Shown here: positions 1 through 11,333 of the stretch, one piece after another | Numbering within the stretch: the first letter of the stretch is position 1 | How the letters are laid out: each line of letters starts with the position of its first letter | From: Arabidopsis thaliana | Taxonomy: Eukaryota; Streptophyta; Magnoliopsida; Brassicales; Brassicaceae | Direction of reading: 5' to 3' | Assembly: GCF_000001735.4 (NCBI RefSeq) | Contig: NC_003074.8 | Span: forward strand, 22,389,261-22,453,260 | DNA: 64,000 nucleotides | Made by a program: the position numbers and the translations under genes | Notes under the pieces: generated by a model | The model's database searches: none | What the model was told of the DNA's origin: nothing | The model's input: only the letters and a program-made list of their open reading frames with translations

Positions 1-646
1 GTTGAAGGCAAGGTGAGGAGTAACAGATGCCGCTTCTTCATATGATTGTAGCTTACTGTCAAAGCCTTGAACTTCTGAGACAACATCATTGAAAGTTGGA
101 GTCGGAAGCTTGCTGAGAGAGCTTTGAATCACCGTGGTGATGGGGTCATAGTCACGACCAAGACCGTTAAGAAAACCAAAAATTTTCATTGATTCATCGA
201 CTGGCTTGCCAATGGAGCTGAGAGCGTCGCAGATGGTCTTGAACTCTCGGCAGTAGACAGAGAAAGGCTTTTCCTTTTTGGAGAGAAGCTGGAGATTCCG
301 ACGAAGTGAGAACTCACGAGCAACACTGCTTTTGTTGAAGTTTTCAGCTAGAGACACCCAAATTTGACGAGAGGTGCTTAGATTGTGAACATGACCGAAC
401 TAACTGATCGGTACAGAACCAAGATTCATACAGAGGATTGGGTTCCTCGGAGGTGACTTCGCCATTGACGACAAGGCGAGACTGAGATGGTGCATTGACG
501 GCGCCATTAACAAAACCTATGAGTTTTTGACTCGATAGGAGAGACTCGAATTGAGTTTTCCACAAGAGGTAGTTACTGTCTGTGAGTTTGAGAGTAACAG
601 AACTTGTAACATGAACATTATCTGGAAAAGGGTATGAGGTCGCCAT
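1..646 (-). mobile_element. Copia-type LTR retrotransposon, 5' gag region (truncated by window edge, frame-broken)
   Basis: On the minus strand an ATG at 646 opens a frame typical of the N-terminal gag (UBN2/DUF4219-like) segment of plant Copia polyproteins, with the SNYLLWKTQFESLL motif. The frame breaks near 395-405. Downstream, a different frame carries the rest of the gag-like region to the window edge, with motifs such as REFSLRRNL and the YCREFKTICDAL segment. The break looks like a small deletion of a few tens of bases, because the family usually has a Trp-rich stretch there that is missing. The element continues beyond position 1. It is preceded on its own strand by a primer binding site and an LTR, so this is the 5' end of an inserted element. 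Inactive in this copy. Confidence 0.85.
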
Positions 647-671
647 TTGAAATACCTGTTAAGGCTACAAA

Positions 672-684
672 GGCTCTGATACCA
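672..684 (-). other. Retrotransposon primer binding site (initiator tRNA-Met type)
   Basis: Read on the minus strand this is TGGTATCAGAGCC. It is the classic plant Copia PBS, complementary to the 3' end of initiator methionine tRNA. It directly abuts a CA dinucleotide that would be the 3' end of the LTR at 685-686, and lies 26 bp upstream of the gag ATG at 646. Confidence 0.85.
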
Positions 685-979
685 TGAAACGATTAGAGAA
701 AGTTTCAAGCTTTTGGTAAAAAATCGTTTCTTTCTCAATAATTACATTAGGGTTTTACACTACTCTTTTATAGACATTGTAGAAGGAGGTAGATATGGAA
801 CAGTCTAGAATATGGCAGATGCTGTGTAGCTGGCTATGGTGAGTCATCAGGCAAAACGCCCCTCCTCTGTACGATCGTTGCTCTGTTTTGAGCTGGAGTC
901 TATTTTGTCTTCTTCTATTTGACTGGGCTGAGATGGGCCTTTTGTTGTTGTTGGGCCGGTTACTTGTTTGTTGCTTACA
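685..979 (-). repeat. Probable 5' LTR of the Copia element (outer end uncertain)
   Basis: The inner end is fixed by the PBS. On the minus strand the LTR would finish ...TTTCA next to TGGTATC. A TATA box (TCTATAAAAG, about 764-774 read on minus) lies inside, as expected for an LTR promoter. The outer end is a guess: a TG start on the minus strand at 979 fits the TG...CA rule, but other TG positions out to about 1070 are possible. The second LTR would be outside the window. Confidence 0.5.
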
Positions 980-1986
980 CTATACGTTTTATGAGTTAAG
1001 GCTTGAATTCCCATCTTATGATGTTGTATATATGAAGAATTTGCCAAATTCAGCTTCCATATAGCCACACATCAACCAAGCCTGATGTCATAAGAAACTA
1101 TTAAAACATTGAAAATATGACAACTTCATTATAATTTCTAACACCTTACATTAGTCATATTTAGATTAAGAAGTGTTTGGTTAGAACTTAGAATCCCTAA
1201 CTTCTTGTATATATTCTGACAAGTTTTTTACATTCATATGTAATACCCCGTAACTTTTTCTTTTGAGTATAATTTAAAATCATATTCAAAAACATAAAAA
1301 AGAAGTGTTTGGTTGTTTGTAGTGATGGTGTTTTGCATAGTCGGAGGATTGTACATGACAACGACTGTGTGCTTGGTTTGAGAAAGAAAATTTTAGGTTT
1401 AGAGATCGAGTTCCTTTGATACCACCCGATGATATGAATGTTTATGTAATTGATAATCTTTATTGTATAGCAAGATGACAGAGAGTAGCTAGAGTATTGT
1501 AGAGAAGTTAATTACAATATTATACTTTACATAAAAGAGAGAGTAAGAAGAATACATAATTAGGAGACATGATTGATCAAATCATTTACTCTAATTGATC
1601 CTTAATATTACGTTACATATATAATCCAAAATAAGTAATATAGAATTTAGAAAGTGAATATAAGAAACTAATCAAAATTAACCTTTGTTTGAACGGTAGC
1701 GGTTTTAGTTATAGTTTTTGGTTTCTAAAAAGAAAAAGAAAAACAATCATAGTTTCCAATAAGCTTTTTAAAGTTTTTTATTTCCTCAAATCTAGGATAA
1801 CTATAAGTCTTAAAAAAAAAAAAAAACAACTAGAAGTCTATAATTGTCTTTTTAGTAGAAACCTAAAGCTATTTCAGTTTGTTAAATTCTAACAACCAGA
1901 AACTAATTAAAACCTTGAAAGCTAAAAACAAAAATATATATATAAGCTCTAAAAAATCTCTACCCATTCAAGATTCTAAATCAAAC
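980..1986. other. Intergenic: retroelement flank and beta-expansin promoter
   Basis: No supported gene. The 15-mer AAGAAGTGTTTGGTT occurs twice, at about 1168 and 1300. A TATATATAA box at about 1936-1944 lies some 45 bp before the expansin ATG and is the likely core promoter. The rest is AT-rich. Confidence 0.5.
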
Positions 1987-3203
1987 ATGGCTTCCTCATC
2001 TCTCAAATGTTTTTCTTTTATCGTTGTTCTTACAACTTTCTTTGCAATCTCATTGAAGCCATGTTATTGCCACAATAAAACCCACTGGAACACCGCCGGC
2101 ATCACGTGGTATGGCGACCGAGAAGGTCCTGGCACCACAGGTATTAATCAAACCTTTAATTGTTCCAATACACTTATAAAACTCGAAAACATTTTCCCAT
2201 ATTTACCTATATATGCACGGTTCGTAAAATATGTACACAGGAGGAGCTTGTGGATATGGTGATGCAGTGGCAAAACACCCGTACAGATGTATGGTTTCAG
2301 CCGGAGGACCTTCATTGTTCAAAGACGGAAAGGGTTGTGGGGCTTGTTACAGGGTGGGTATTTATATATAACAATATCAGTTCATTGAATATGATATTTG
2401 TAATGTAGAACTATATACTAACCATGTTTATATGTTATAGCTTAAATGCGACCATCCGTTGTGCACGAAAAAGCCGATCAAGGTGATGATATCGGATGAG
2501 TGTCCCGGCTGCACGAAGGAGTCTGTCCATTTTGATCTTAGCGGTAAGGCCTTTGGTGCATTGGCCAAACGTGGCAAGGGAGATCAACTACGCAACCTTG
2601 GAGAACTAAAAGTTAGTTACAAACGGTACGTATAGTCAAAAACCAATTTGGTTCGGTTAGGTCGGGTTTTTTGGATAGAAAATATTCACAAATATAAATA
2701 GTCATTTTAAACTAATGTTATATTAATTTACTAGAGTTAATTTGAAATATAAAATTTTAGTGACTTATTTTGTTCAACCAATAAATTCTAATAAACTTAC
2801 ATTGATGTTGGATTGTAAAACCATATACTAAATTCTAATCAATATCATACGTATATTTAGTGCATGTTGCAAACACCCGAAGACTATGATCGCTATCCAT
2901 GTCGACGCCGGAGCAAATCCTTACTACATGTCATTCGCGGTTAAGTTTGCAAACGGTGATGGGAACTTCGCCTGCATTGAGGTCCAACCGGCCGGAGGAC
3001 AGTATATGAAAATGGAGGAAATGAGATCCGCTGTTTGGAGACTAAGCCCTGGTGTTCCTTTGAAAGGTCCGTTCAACATCAGGCTTACCTCCGCCGTGTC
3101 CGGTAAGAAGATCATTGCGAAAGGCGTTATCCCGGAAAAGTGGAGTCCTGGTGCTATTTACCATTCTAAGGTTAACTTCCCCGTTCAAAGGAAGCAGAAA
3201 TGA
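1987..3203 (+). CDS. EXPB5: Beta-expansin (EXPB5-like)
   Basis: Four exons close in frame: 1987-2140, 2241-2353, 2441-2625, 2861-3203 (264 aa). Beta-expansins are secreted wall proteins that loosen cellulose-hemicellulose contacts non-enzymatically at acid pH. Visible features are a signal peptide (about residues 1-26), a cysteine-rich six-stranded barrel domain related to GH45 with TWYGD, GGACGYG and the diagnostic HFD at 119-121, then the C-terminal carbohydrate-binding domain (CBM63-like) from about residue 155 with conserved Trp and Tyr. The start is the first ATG after a TATA box and gives a good signal peptide. The length is normal and all family cysteines appear present. Assignment as family member 5 is from memory of the locus order; the family call itself is secure. 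Confidence 0.93.
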
Positions 3204-4746
3204 TTTAATTTTTCTTCCCCTCATAAACGAATTGTAACGTTTTAAAGAAAGAGGGGTTAAACTTGTAACGGATAGTAAACTAATTTGAATTTTTTTTCTT
3301 ATCTACTCTTGTTCTTCATATGGGCCTAGAGTTGTTGTCGCTCGGCTTAAAAAAGCCCATGATTAATAAATGGAATTCGGTTTGGTTTACCATTCGATGT
3401 GGAACATAATAGAGTCATAGACCGGATCAGATCGGTTTATGAGAGGCGTTTAATTTATTTTGTATGTGAGGGAAGAAAGTACTTGCACAAAGCATTGATG
3501 GACTGTTCTTCACAAGTTTGGTAAATAAAGACTTATTAAGTTCACTCATAAAGTCTCTTAATTTGTGGTAAACTACCTAACTACGTAAATTTGTTGAAGT
3601 TAAAAATTAAAAACGCGTTTTTATTAGCTAAACACAAATATGAACGGAAAATATAGAACGTTGTCTTTGTTGTTAGAAGAAAAGAAAAAAACAGAACTCT
3701 AAATTGGTATATGGTGTTGCCATAATTATGGCATCTTGACTTCTTCTTTTTCCTAAGACAACGCTATTTTCTTCACATAATTAATCTAACTAAGAAAGAT
3801 CCAGATTAAAAGGGGGAAAAAAACATATTGTTATAAACTATAATTAATCACACGTCGCATGTTTTTTTTATCGTGATTCTATGTATTTAAGCTTAATTCA
3901 TCTGTTATAGAAAAATACTCTGAATCTGTTACGAATAGTAACTAGTAAGATGGTCAAATCACATTGAATTCAACCTTAATTTTTTTGATTTATTGTGGAA
4001 TTTTGTTCTAATTAACTAATTTGTTAAAGTTACTGCTCGGTGAGAGTTATTAAAAACAACCGTCATTGGACTAGTACGTGGCTGTCACGTACTGTAAAAC
4101 TCACAGCAAAGAGATGTTAACATTTTTTTGGACAACGGTTTTGTTTAGCTGGTTCGTCGTTACAACACAACAAAACAAACCTCCTCCTCAAGACTTTTCT
4201 CGTACAACAACAAAGTTTTAAAATTCCGAAAATACCCTTTTCACTAAAAAAAACTGTTTTGTTTTTTTTGGGTTAAAATTAAGAAGTTTAAAAGACCCGT
4301 CCTAGAAATAGACAAAAAAAGACAGCTGCGTTGCGTCTCTGCTATTTCGGGTGTAAAAACAGGAAAGTTTTAAGCTTAAATAGAAGGGTAAATCGGGAAA
4401 TTGAAGAAAAGAGAAGGGAGTTTGTAATAAGAAGTTTGCAGAAACGGGCAAGGCTCGCATGTTACATTGTCGCTTCTTCAACTTCATGCATACGCTTTTA
4501 TTAGATTTTTTTCTCTTCTTTCCGTTTTCCAGATCAAAAATTAAATTTAAGTTTTTTTTTTCTTTTGTTAAACAGTAAGAGAAAGAGAGAGAGAGAGAGA
4601 TAAATAAAATTTAATTTAGTTGCTTTCTTAATCTTCTTTGAGTACAAATATTAAGTTCATTGGTGGAGAGGAATGCTTGTAGATTCCACTTCTCTTTACT
4701 TTTATTTCTCTCTTCTTTTTCTTCTTCTCTGTTCTTGTTATTGAAG
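3204..4746. other. Intergenic and zinc-finger gene 5' leader
   Basis: No gene is supported. It holds site-II-like motifs (ATGGGCC at about 3320, AGCCCAT at about 3355) just after the expansin gene. A perfect inverted repeat AGTACGTG/CACGTACT lies at 4073-4093, and a GA-rich tract at about 4577-4602 probably belongs to the 5' UTR of the downstream gene. An in-frame GUG-initiated extension to 4660 exists, but there is no ATG in that frame before 4747. Confidence 0.5.
4073..4093. promoter_or_regulatory. Dyad-symmetric ACGT-core element upstream of the zinc-finger gene
   Basis: AGTACGTG, a 5 bp spacer GCTGT, then CACGTACT form a perfect 8-bp-arm inverted repeat about 650 bp before the ATG at 4747. 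Each arm carries an ACGT core (bZIP type) and a GTAC core (SPL type). A regulatory role is inference from symmetry only. Confidence 0.35.
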
Positions 4747-5613
4747 ATGGAGAGTTACAAGTGCAGGGTTTGCTTTAAGAGCTTCGTTAACGGAAAAGCT
4801 TTAGGTGGTCACATGAGATCTCACATGAGTAATTCACATGAGGAAGAACAAAGGCCGAGTCAACTCAGTTATGAGACTGAGTCCGATGTTTCTTCGTCTG
4901 ATCCGAAGTTTGCTTTTACGAGCTCTGTTCTTCTTGAAGACGGTGAAAGCGAGAGCGAGTCGTCGAGGAATGTTATTAACCTGACTCGGAAACGATCCAA
5001 GCGAACTCGGAAACTCGATTCGTTTGTAACCAAGAAGGTGAAAACGAGTCAACTCGGATACAAGCCTGAGTCTGATCAAGAGCCTCCTCATAGCTCAGCT
5101 TCTGATACAACGACGGAGGAAGATCTTGCCTTTTGTCTCATGATGCTCTCTCGAGATAAATGGAAGAAGAACAAAAGTAATAAAGAAGTAGTGGAAGAGA
5201 TCGAGACAGAAGAAGAATCAGAAGGTTACAACAAGATTAATCGAGCAACAACGAAAGGAAGATACAAGTGTGAGACCTGCGGGAAAGTGTTCAAATCTTA
5301 TCAAGCATTAGGTGGGCATAGAGCAAGTCATAAGAAGAACAGAGTAAGTAACAACAAAACAGAGCAACGAAGCGAAACAGAGTATGATAATGTTGTTGTT
5401 GTTGCTAAGAGAATCCATGAATGTCCGATTTGTCTAAGAGTTTTCGCATCGGGACAAGCACTTGGAGGTCACAAAAGATCTCACGGGGTAGGGAATTTAT
5501 CTGTGAATCAACAACGTCGAGTTCATAGAAACGAGTCTGTGAAACAGAGGATGATAGATCTTAATCTTCCTGCACCAACCGAAGAAGACGAAGTCTCTGT
5601 GGTGTTTCAATGA
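4747..5613 (+). CDS. ZAT9: C2H2 zinc-finger transcriptional repressor (ZAT9-like)
   Basis: Intronless, 288 aa from the ATG at 4747. Three plant-type fingers with the QALGGH-class helix are visible: Cys6/Cys9 with KALGGH, Cys175/Cys178 with QALGGH, and Cys226/Cys229 with QALGGH. A basic KRSKR-type region lies between fingers 1 and 2. A C-terminal DLNLP at 271-275 is an EAR repression motif that recruits TOPLESS-type corepressors. This arrangement, one N-terminal finger far from a C-terminal pair, is that of the ZAT1/ZAT4/ZAT9 subgroup. The start was chosen because it is the first ATG in frame and the first finger follows at once. It is a nuclear DNA-binding protein; targets cannot be told from sequence. 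Confidence 0.92.
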   Translation: MESYKCRVCFKSFVNGKALGGHMRSHMSNSHEEEQRPSQLSYETESDVSSSDPKFAFTSSVLLEDGESESESSRNVINLTRKRSKRTRKLDSFVTKKVKTSQLGYKPESDQEPPHSSASDTTTEEDLAFCLMMLSRDKWKKNKSNKEVVEEIETEEESEGYNKINRATTKGRYKCETCGKVFKSYQALGGHRASHKKNRVSNNKTEQRSETEYDNVVVVAKRIHECPICLRVFASGQALGGHKRSHGVGNLSVNQQRRVHRNESVKQRMIDLNLPAPTEEDEVSVVFQ

Positions 5614-8600
5614 ATGCTGAATAAAGGTAACAGACTTTGCGTGATTCGGGTCGTCCAAATTTTCGTAAAGTTTGAATCTTTTTTTTTCTTCTTTTACTAT
5701 TATTATTTTTGGGGTCGAGCTAGACAAAAAAAAGAAAGATAATGTTTTATTTTAAATGCAAAGGAGGCTACTTTTACATGTTCTAACGCCGATTCTTTTT
5801 TTCGTATTGGCCTCACGTCGTGTTGGCCTAACCACATAAAATTGAAGAACATTCAAATAAGCTTCTACTTAGTTTATAGACTATTAATGTTGGCTTTATT
5901 ATTGAAAGTGTAGACTTTTAATGTTTGTGTTAAGGCGTAATTTTGACTCTTCTTGGCTTCTTCTACTTTGTTATTGAAAGCTACTTCTAGCTAGTAGTAA
6001 GAGTGCCCACTTGAGTACTTATCTAATTTCTCTTTGTGTAAAGAGTTAGTCAATCCTCTAAGAATTGAGAATCGTTTTCAAAGTCCAAAGATATTTAGTC
6101 TATAAGTAAACAAGACGTTTCGGTTGGTAAAGTTCTAGTTCCAACTAATTCCAACTTAATCTTACAAAATTATGTTTGTCTTTAATCATTCGGCTATTCA
6201 GAATTTTGCTTACAAAACACATCTTAATTAAGTTCACAAATTCTTAGTGAGATACTTGTCTTAAGCTCATTTTGTAATGCTAACCAGCGTAATTATATTT
6301 TACTTAAAATGATAGTATAGAAGACTTGGCTGCACAATTAGATTCGCGTTTGGTCTACCACAAATGTAGAAATATTCTTCGAGTATACTTTATTCTTTAC
6401 TTATGACTTGAAGCAAAACCCACTAACTTTCACCGCCCCAATAGAATCCAACAAATTGTGACTCAGAGTGGTTGTATCCAAGTAATTGCAAGCTTGACTA
6501 ATCTCACACTATTCATTTGGTAAGACTAATTACTTGGGATTTGGTGAGATTAGTTTCCTTGAATTCATTTTCGTCTGATAATTTATTTTTCCAAATTTTG
6601 GAGGCATTAAATTGCATGAATCTGGAATGAAAAATATAGTGAGTGACAAAAATAGATGGAGAGTTAAATCGTAAAAAATCTAATTTTATTAAATGCATCT
6701 TCTCTGTCTAAATTTGTGAGGCCATTTGATGCCAGCCGTTGGTACAAAGATCCTGAGACTGACACTAACCTTCACTAATATTCGCCTATGAAAAGTATAA
6801 AGTAAAAGCAAACTCAAATCTTCAACTAAAATTAATAAATAAATAAAATACGATTAGAAAGTTGAACTAGTTTGGTCTGCTCAACTTATGGCTTACTTCA
6901 CAATTATGTTGCTGTTGATTGGTAATGCACTCATTCTTAGGGAAGACTAAACCGGGTTAAAACAACCAAAACCCGGAAATTGTTTTTAGATTTACTGTGA
7001 ATTTACAATCTTGTTTTCACTTAGCAACCAATGATATTGCATGAAAGGACGGATAACCACAAAGTAACTAGATAAAAGAATTAAAAGAAAAAATAACAAA
7101 TTAGAATCAGGCAACAAATATTTTGTGACCTAAAATGGGTTTAAACTATGACTATAAGCTATCGTTTTCTTTCTCTTAATTTTTTTAATATAATTTGTTT
7201 GTAATCTTACATTATATTATTTAAAACTGATAACAGAGAAAGAAGAAAACAAAGGAGACAAATCACATTGGGTGTGGTTTAAAACAGAGAAGCACAACGA
7301 AAAGATGTTTGGTTGGGGCGTGATTAAAGTGTCTCTCTGACTCAATGCACCAGTTTCAGCTTCAAGTCTTCTTCATTTAATTTTATTTTTCTAGTTAAAT
7401 GTTTTCGACTTCTCCTTTTTTTGTTTGATTTTCCTAACTTCAGTTTGTTTGATTTAATGAAAAAAGAAACCTCTAATAATGACTCACTAAAGACAACCAC
7501 CGTTATCTCTCAACAAGTCAACATAGAAAAAGTTTCAATACAAGATTCTATTTGGAAAACCAACTCGTTTGTTAGAAATTTACATTAGTTATCGAGAACA
7601 AATGTATATATATATATATATATATATTAATTTGAAAAAGAAAAAAAAAAAAAACAGTGACTCCCACGTAATACGCTAAAGCTTAAATGGTCAACTGATT
7701 CATAAAGTAACTTTCAAGAACATTAACCGCTTTGAATTACGACTTACATTGTGACTCAAATAACTGAATCAATTGATTAATGGATAACGTGTACATGCTT
7801 TAATACTTGGACCAGTTAAAATTCTAGTAGATACGATCAGTGACATGAAATGATAAAAGTTTTCAAAATGAAAAAAAAACGACAACAAAATAACAGAAGT
7901 GGCAAGAAAAAGGTCTGTAATATACTAATATAGGTAAAAAGATAGAGATACCAAACGGTATTAATTTTTTCTGATAAACAAAATATGTGGTACATTATGG
8001 ATACGATAAAAAAAAAAGTCATCATCAATCAAAAAAAAAAAAAAAGTTTAATGAACAGTCAACTAAATCGGACAGCTCTCTAATATATACTTTTACCTGT
8101 CTTATTGTTCCCATACCCCAAACTAGACTAATTAGAACTTGTTTTAATAGTAAAATTCAAGTTTTTGTCTTGCAGTTTTCTTTCGAGTCTCAAGTTCAAA
8201 AGGACTAAAACGGAGGAAAAGATGCATGCTTCTCAAAATTCCGTCTCTGTCCTGTTTTCTTGAAGTCACGTCTCAACTCTCAAAGTCTCCTTTCCCAAAC
8301 CCTAAATTCTTAGTGTACCAAGCGCAAAATCGTTTCAAAATACCCTTTTTGTAATAAAAAAAAAATGTATGCATAAATGAAAAATAAAATAATACAAAAT
8401 CATGAATTAAATCATAGTAAGAGATTCCAAATTAAAAGAAAACAAAAACTCATAAGTAACTTTTTACATGATCCATTCTGATTGTAAATCTCGATTATGA
8501 ATTAGTGCAATACAAAAGTTGGTAGCCAAACAAATGGTTTCAATAAGTCTGGTTTTTGGATAGTGTCGTGACTTGGTAAAGTAACATTTCACTAGATTTG

Positions 8601-9161
8601 CTTGTCCGAAGCCAATGAGAATGACTCACTTTTACATTTCTGTTCACACCATCATTATTATCAAAATCTCGTTATCATTGTTACTACCATTCCATACGTA
8701 CCTTTAATCCATACGACCAAAATAATGCATAAACTCCCTGCAGGGACAAAGAGACGTCGGAAAGTACGAGATTAGACCACTCCAACTGCCAAAAGAACTA
8801 CGCGGGCTAAGACGTTTCATTTGGCAGTGACAAAAACAACGTCAACGGTGAACAGTGCCACCATGGCCATCGTCTTAGCTTTTTGAAGACACGTAAATCC
8901 TCCTTATCAAAAATTATAACAAAATATAAACATAAGCTACCGATCTATAGTGGGCTTTTTAAAAAGGATGGGCCGACTATTCAAGTTATCAACACGTCGT
9001 CGTATAATCATAGTAGCTCTTTGTATTTTTGTTCCGGACATGATTATCTTAGTATCCAAACACGTCACATTCAAGTTTATTCTAAAGATTTTTCTCTCCG
9101 GAGACGTTAAGAGAAGAAACAGCCAACGGATTAGGGATCTTACCGTTCTGCGATTCGCCGG
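5614..9161. other. Long intergenic region and 5' leader of the next gene
   Basis: About 3.2 kb of AT-rich DNA without a supported gene. It contains a (TA)n microsatellite at about 7602-7627, several A-tracts, and a 9-bp inverted repeat ACTGCCAAA/TTTGGCAGT at 8785-8793 and 8820-8828. The last part, to 9161, looks like a 5' UTR exon of the downstream gene because it ends in CGCCG|GTGAGTG, a good splice donor. Confidence 0.5.
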
Positions 9162-9476
9162 TGAGTGTTTTTATTTTATTTTTCCGATTTCATATCGGCT
9201 TCTTACTCTTTAATTCGATTTCCTTATATGTTATCGTGATTACCTTCCCGAGAATTCATGGTAAAATTGATCGGTATATATTTTGATAATCGACTTCAAT
9301 TTGGTTTATCCCTCCTTATGCTTAATTGCTTCACTTACCGGTTTTGATTCTGACTTGTATTGATTTGATATCGATTATCCGGTTTAGTAGCTTCAAGTGT
9401 TTCCCCTGTGTCCATGTATCGTCTTGGTCCTGATGATTTTGAAATGTTCTGTTTTGTTTGTTTATGTTAAGAACAG
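9162..9476 (+). other. Probable 5' UTR intron of the plastid membrane-protein gene
   Basis: GTGAGTG at 9162 is a strong donor, and AACAG at about 9472-9476 ends a T-rich tract. No ATG in frame with the protein occurs between the acceptor and 9504. Confidence 0.6.
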
Positions 9477-9503
9477 AGTTTGAAGCTTTTTTTAGAGACT
9501 TCA

Positions 9504-10493
9504 ATGGTGAGCCAAGGAATGGTATCTCTTACAAAGTCTCTATGCACTATGACTCCAAGAGTCCGTCTCAAGAATCCGAATATGTTGCAGAAACTAAAGA
9601 CTGGATCTTGTAATTTCCGTTTCAGAAATCTCCGTGTCTTATGCACACCAAAGCTGTCTCAGTGGGAACCGTCACCTTTCATTCATGCTTCTGCAGAAGA
9701 AGCTGCTGATATAGTATTGGACAAAACCGCGAATGTGTTCGAATCTATTGTCTCCGAGAGTGCAGAGGAAGAGAAAGTAGATATGTCAGCGCAACAACGA
9801 ACTAATTCTCAAGTTCAGGTACTTAAATGGCCAATATGGCTTTTGGGTCCATCTGTTCTCCTCACAAGCGGTATGGCGCCTACTTTATGGCTTCCGTTGT
9901 CATCGGTTTTTCTCGGTTCCAACGTGGTTAGTCTACTTTCTTTGATCGGTCTAGATTGCATTTTCAATCTTGGAGCAACCCTTTTCCTCTTAATGGCTGA
10001 TTCTTGCGCACGTCCTAAAGACCCATCACAGTCCTGCAACAGCAAACCACCATTTAGCTATAAGTTCTGGAACATGTTTTCACTCATAATCGGGTTTCTA
10101 GTCCCAATGTTACTTCTCTTCGGATCCCAATCTGGCCTTCTCGCTTCTCTCCAGCCCCAGATTCCTTTCCTCTCGTCCGCTGTTATCCTCTTCCCGTACT
10201 TCATTCTCCTTGCTGTTCAGACATTAACAGAGATCCTCACATGGCACTGGCAATCACCGGTCTGGCTAGTCACACCAGTTGTCTACGAGGCTTACCGAAT
10301 CTTGCAACTGATGAGAGGGTTGACACTTAGTGCAGAGGTCAACGCACCGGTTTGGGTGGTTCATATGCTTCGTGGGCTTGTCTCTTGGTGGGTATTGATC
10401 TTGGGAATGCAACTCATGAGAGTTGCTTGGTTTGCTGGTTTTGCATCTAGAACAACAACAGGTCAGCAACCACAATCTGTTGCTTCTAAGTAA
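9504..10493 (+). CDS. Plastid-targeted polytopic membrane protein of unknown function (At3g60590-like)
   Basis: A single coding exon of 329 aa from the ATG at 9504, preceded by a probable 5' UTR intron (donor 9162, acceptor at about 9475). The N-terminal ~60 residues are rich in Ser, Lys, Arg and Leu and poor in acidic residues, like a chloroplast transit peptide. An acidic stretch follows (about 75-105). Then come roughly five or six hydrophobic segments (about 110-135, 140-165, 195-220, 225-250, 290-320), with a conserved-looking HWQSPVWLVTP stretch between the fourth and fifth. I recall the locus as an envelope-membrane protein without assigned biochemistry; older annotation linked it to cytochrome P450, but no P450 haem-cysteine motif is visible. 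Function left open. Confidence 0.85.
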   Translation: MVSQGMVSLTKSLCTMTPRVRLKNPNMLQKLKTGSCNFRFRNLRVLCTPKLSQWEPSPFIHASAEEAADIVLDKTANVFESIVSESAEEEKVDMSAQQRTNSQVQVLKWPIWLLGPSVLLTSGMAPTLWLPLSSVFLGSNVVSLLSLIGLDCIFNLGATLFLLMADSCARPKDPSQSCNSKPPFSYKFWNMFSLIIGFLVPMLLLFGSQSGLLASLQPQIPFLSSAVILFPYFILLAVQTLTEILTWHWQSPVWLVTPVVYEAYRILQLMRGLTLSAEVNAPVWVVHMLRGLVSWWVLILGMQLMRVAWFAGFASRTTTGQQPQSVASK

Positions 10494-11276
10494 AGACAGA
10501 TAAATGTTTCTTCGTTTAGTTTTTAAAGTCATGTCAAAGATTTGTAACTCTTTCTTCACTGTATAGCTTTTATTATTCGTGGGTTGGTGATAAGGATTAA
10601 AAAAAAACACATATTCTTTATGATCATATTCGCTCTTTTAGTTAGGTATGTGATGTTATTCATTTCAATATTAAAGGCTGATAGGTTGACGTTAAGGTTG
10701 AGAATATGCAAAGGTTGACACAGATTCCTGTCAAAGAAAGACATTTAAGAATTTACGAAAAATGATGAAAATGTTTCTCTTAAGAAAGTAGAGCATAATG
10801 TCGAATAAGACTAGTTTATATGGTTTTGTATTTTTACTAAGTCATGTCAGAAAGAAGAAGAAAAATATATGTACTGTGTTATAGCCTTATAAGTAATAGG
10901 TTTTTGCATTTGGTGAGTACTTGGTAACAGTAAAAAAAAGAAAGTTATACGTTACGTTGTGAAATATGATCAGATTATAATGTATATTCTTTACTTTAGT
11001 TGAATTGTTGTTGTTGTAATTCATCTCCACGCGTTTGCGATTAGGGCGCGTTTGCGTTTTTATCAATTTTAAATGAATTGACAGTATTACCCTTGAGAAA
11101 TGAACAAGACAAATAGCGATGTCCCACTCTATTCATTAGCTCTGTCTAATCTCTCTCGATCGACGACTGCTCTCTCTCTGAACCGGAGACGGTGTCACGG
11201 GACGAATCTAATCGCCGGGAAACCGTTTTTTTTTTCTCTCGGAAAATCGATTTGAATCTCCGGCGATCTGATCGGG
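10494..11276. other. Intergenic: 3' UTR and VAP27 promoter/leader
   Basis: No gene. The segment holds the 3' UTR of the upstream gene, AT-rich spacer, then GC-richer sequence with GCGTTTGCG repeated at about 11031 and 11048. A CT-rich leader runs directly into the VAP27 start. Confidence 0.5.
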
Positions 11277-11333
11277 ATGAGTAACATCGATCTGATTGGG
11301 ATGAGTAACCGCGATCTGATCGGGATGAGTAAC
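11261..11333 (+). repeat. 24-bp tandem repeat across the VAP27-1 start codon
   Basis: The unit CGATCTGAT(C/T)GGGATGAGTAAC occurs three times in a row, spaced 24 bp apart (8 codons). The first copy is mostly 5' UTR and supplies the annotated ATG at 11277; further ATGs follow at 11301 and 11325. The register is exactly three-fold, so initiation at any copy yields the same protein. Confidence 0.9.

Noticed and set aside
4660-4746. N-terminal extension of the zinc-finger protein
   Set aside because: The extension starts with GTG, is Phe/Leu/Ser-rich from a CT-rich leader, and the family begins just before the first finger at 4747.
8883-9213. Two overlapping + frames before the plastid membrane-protein gene
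   Set aside because: They overlap a strong 5' UTR donor at 9162 and have no family resemblance; probably leader sequence.
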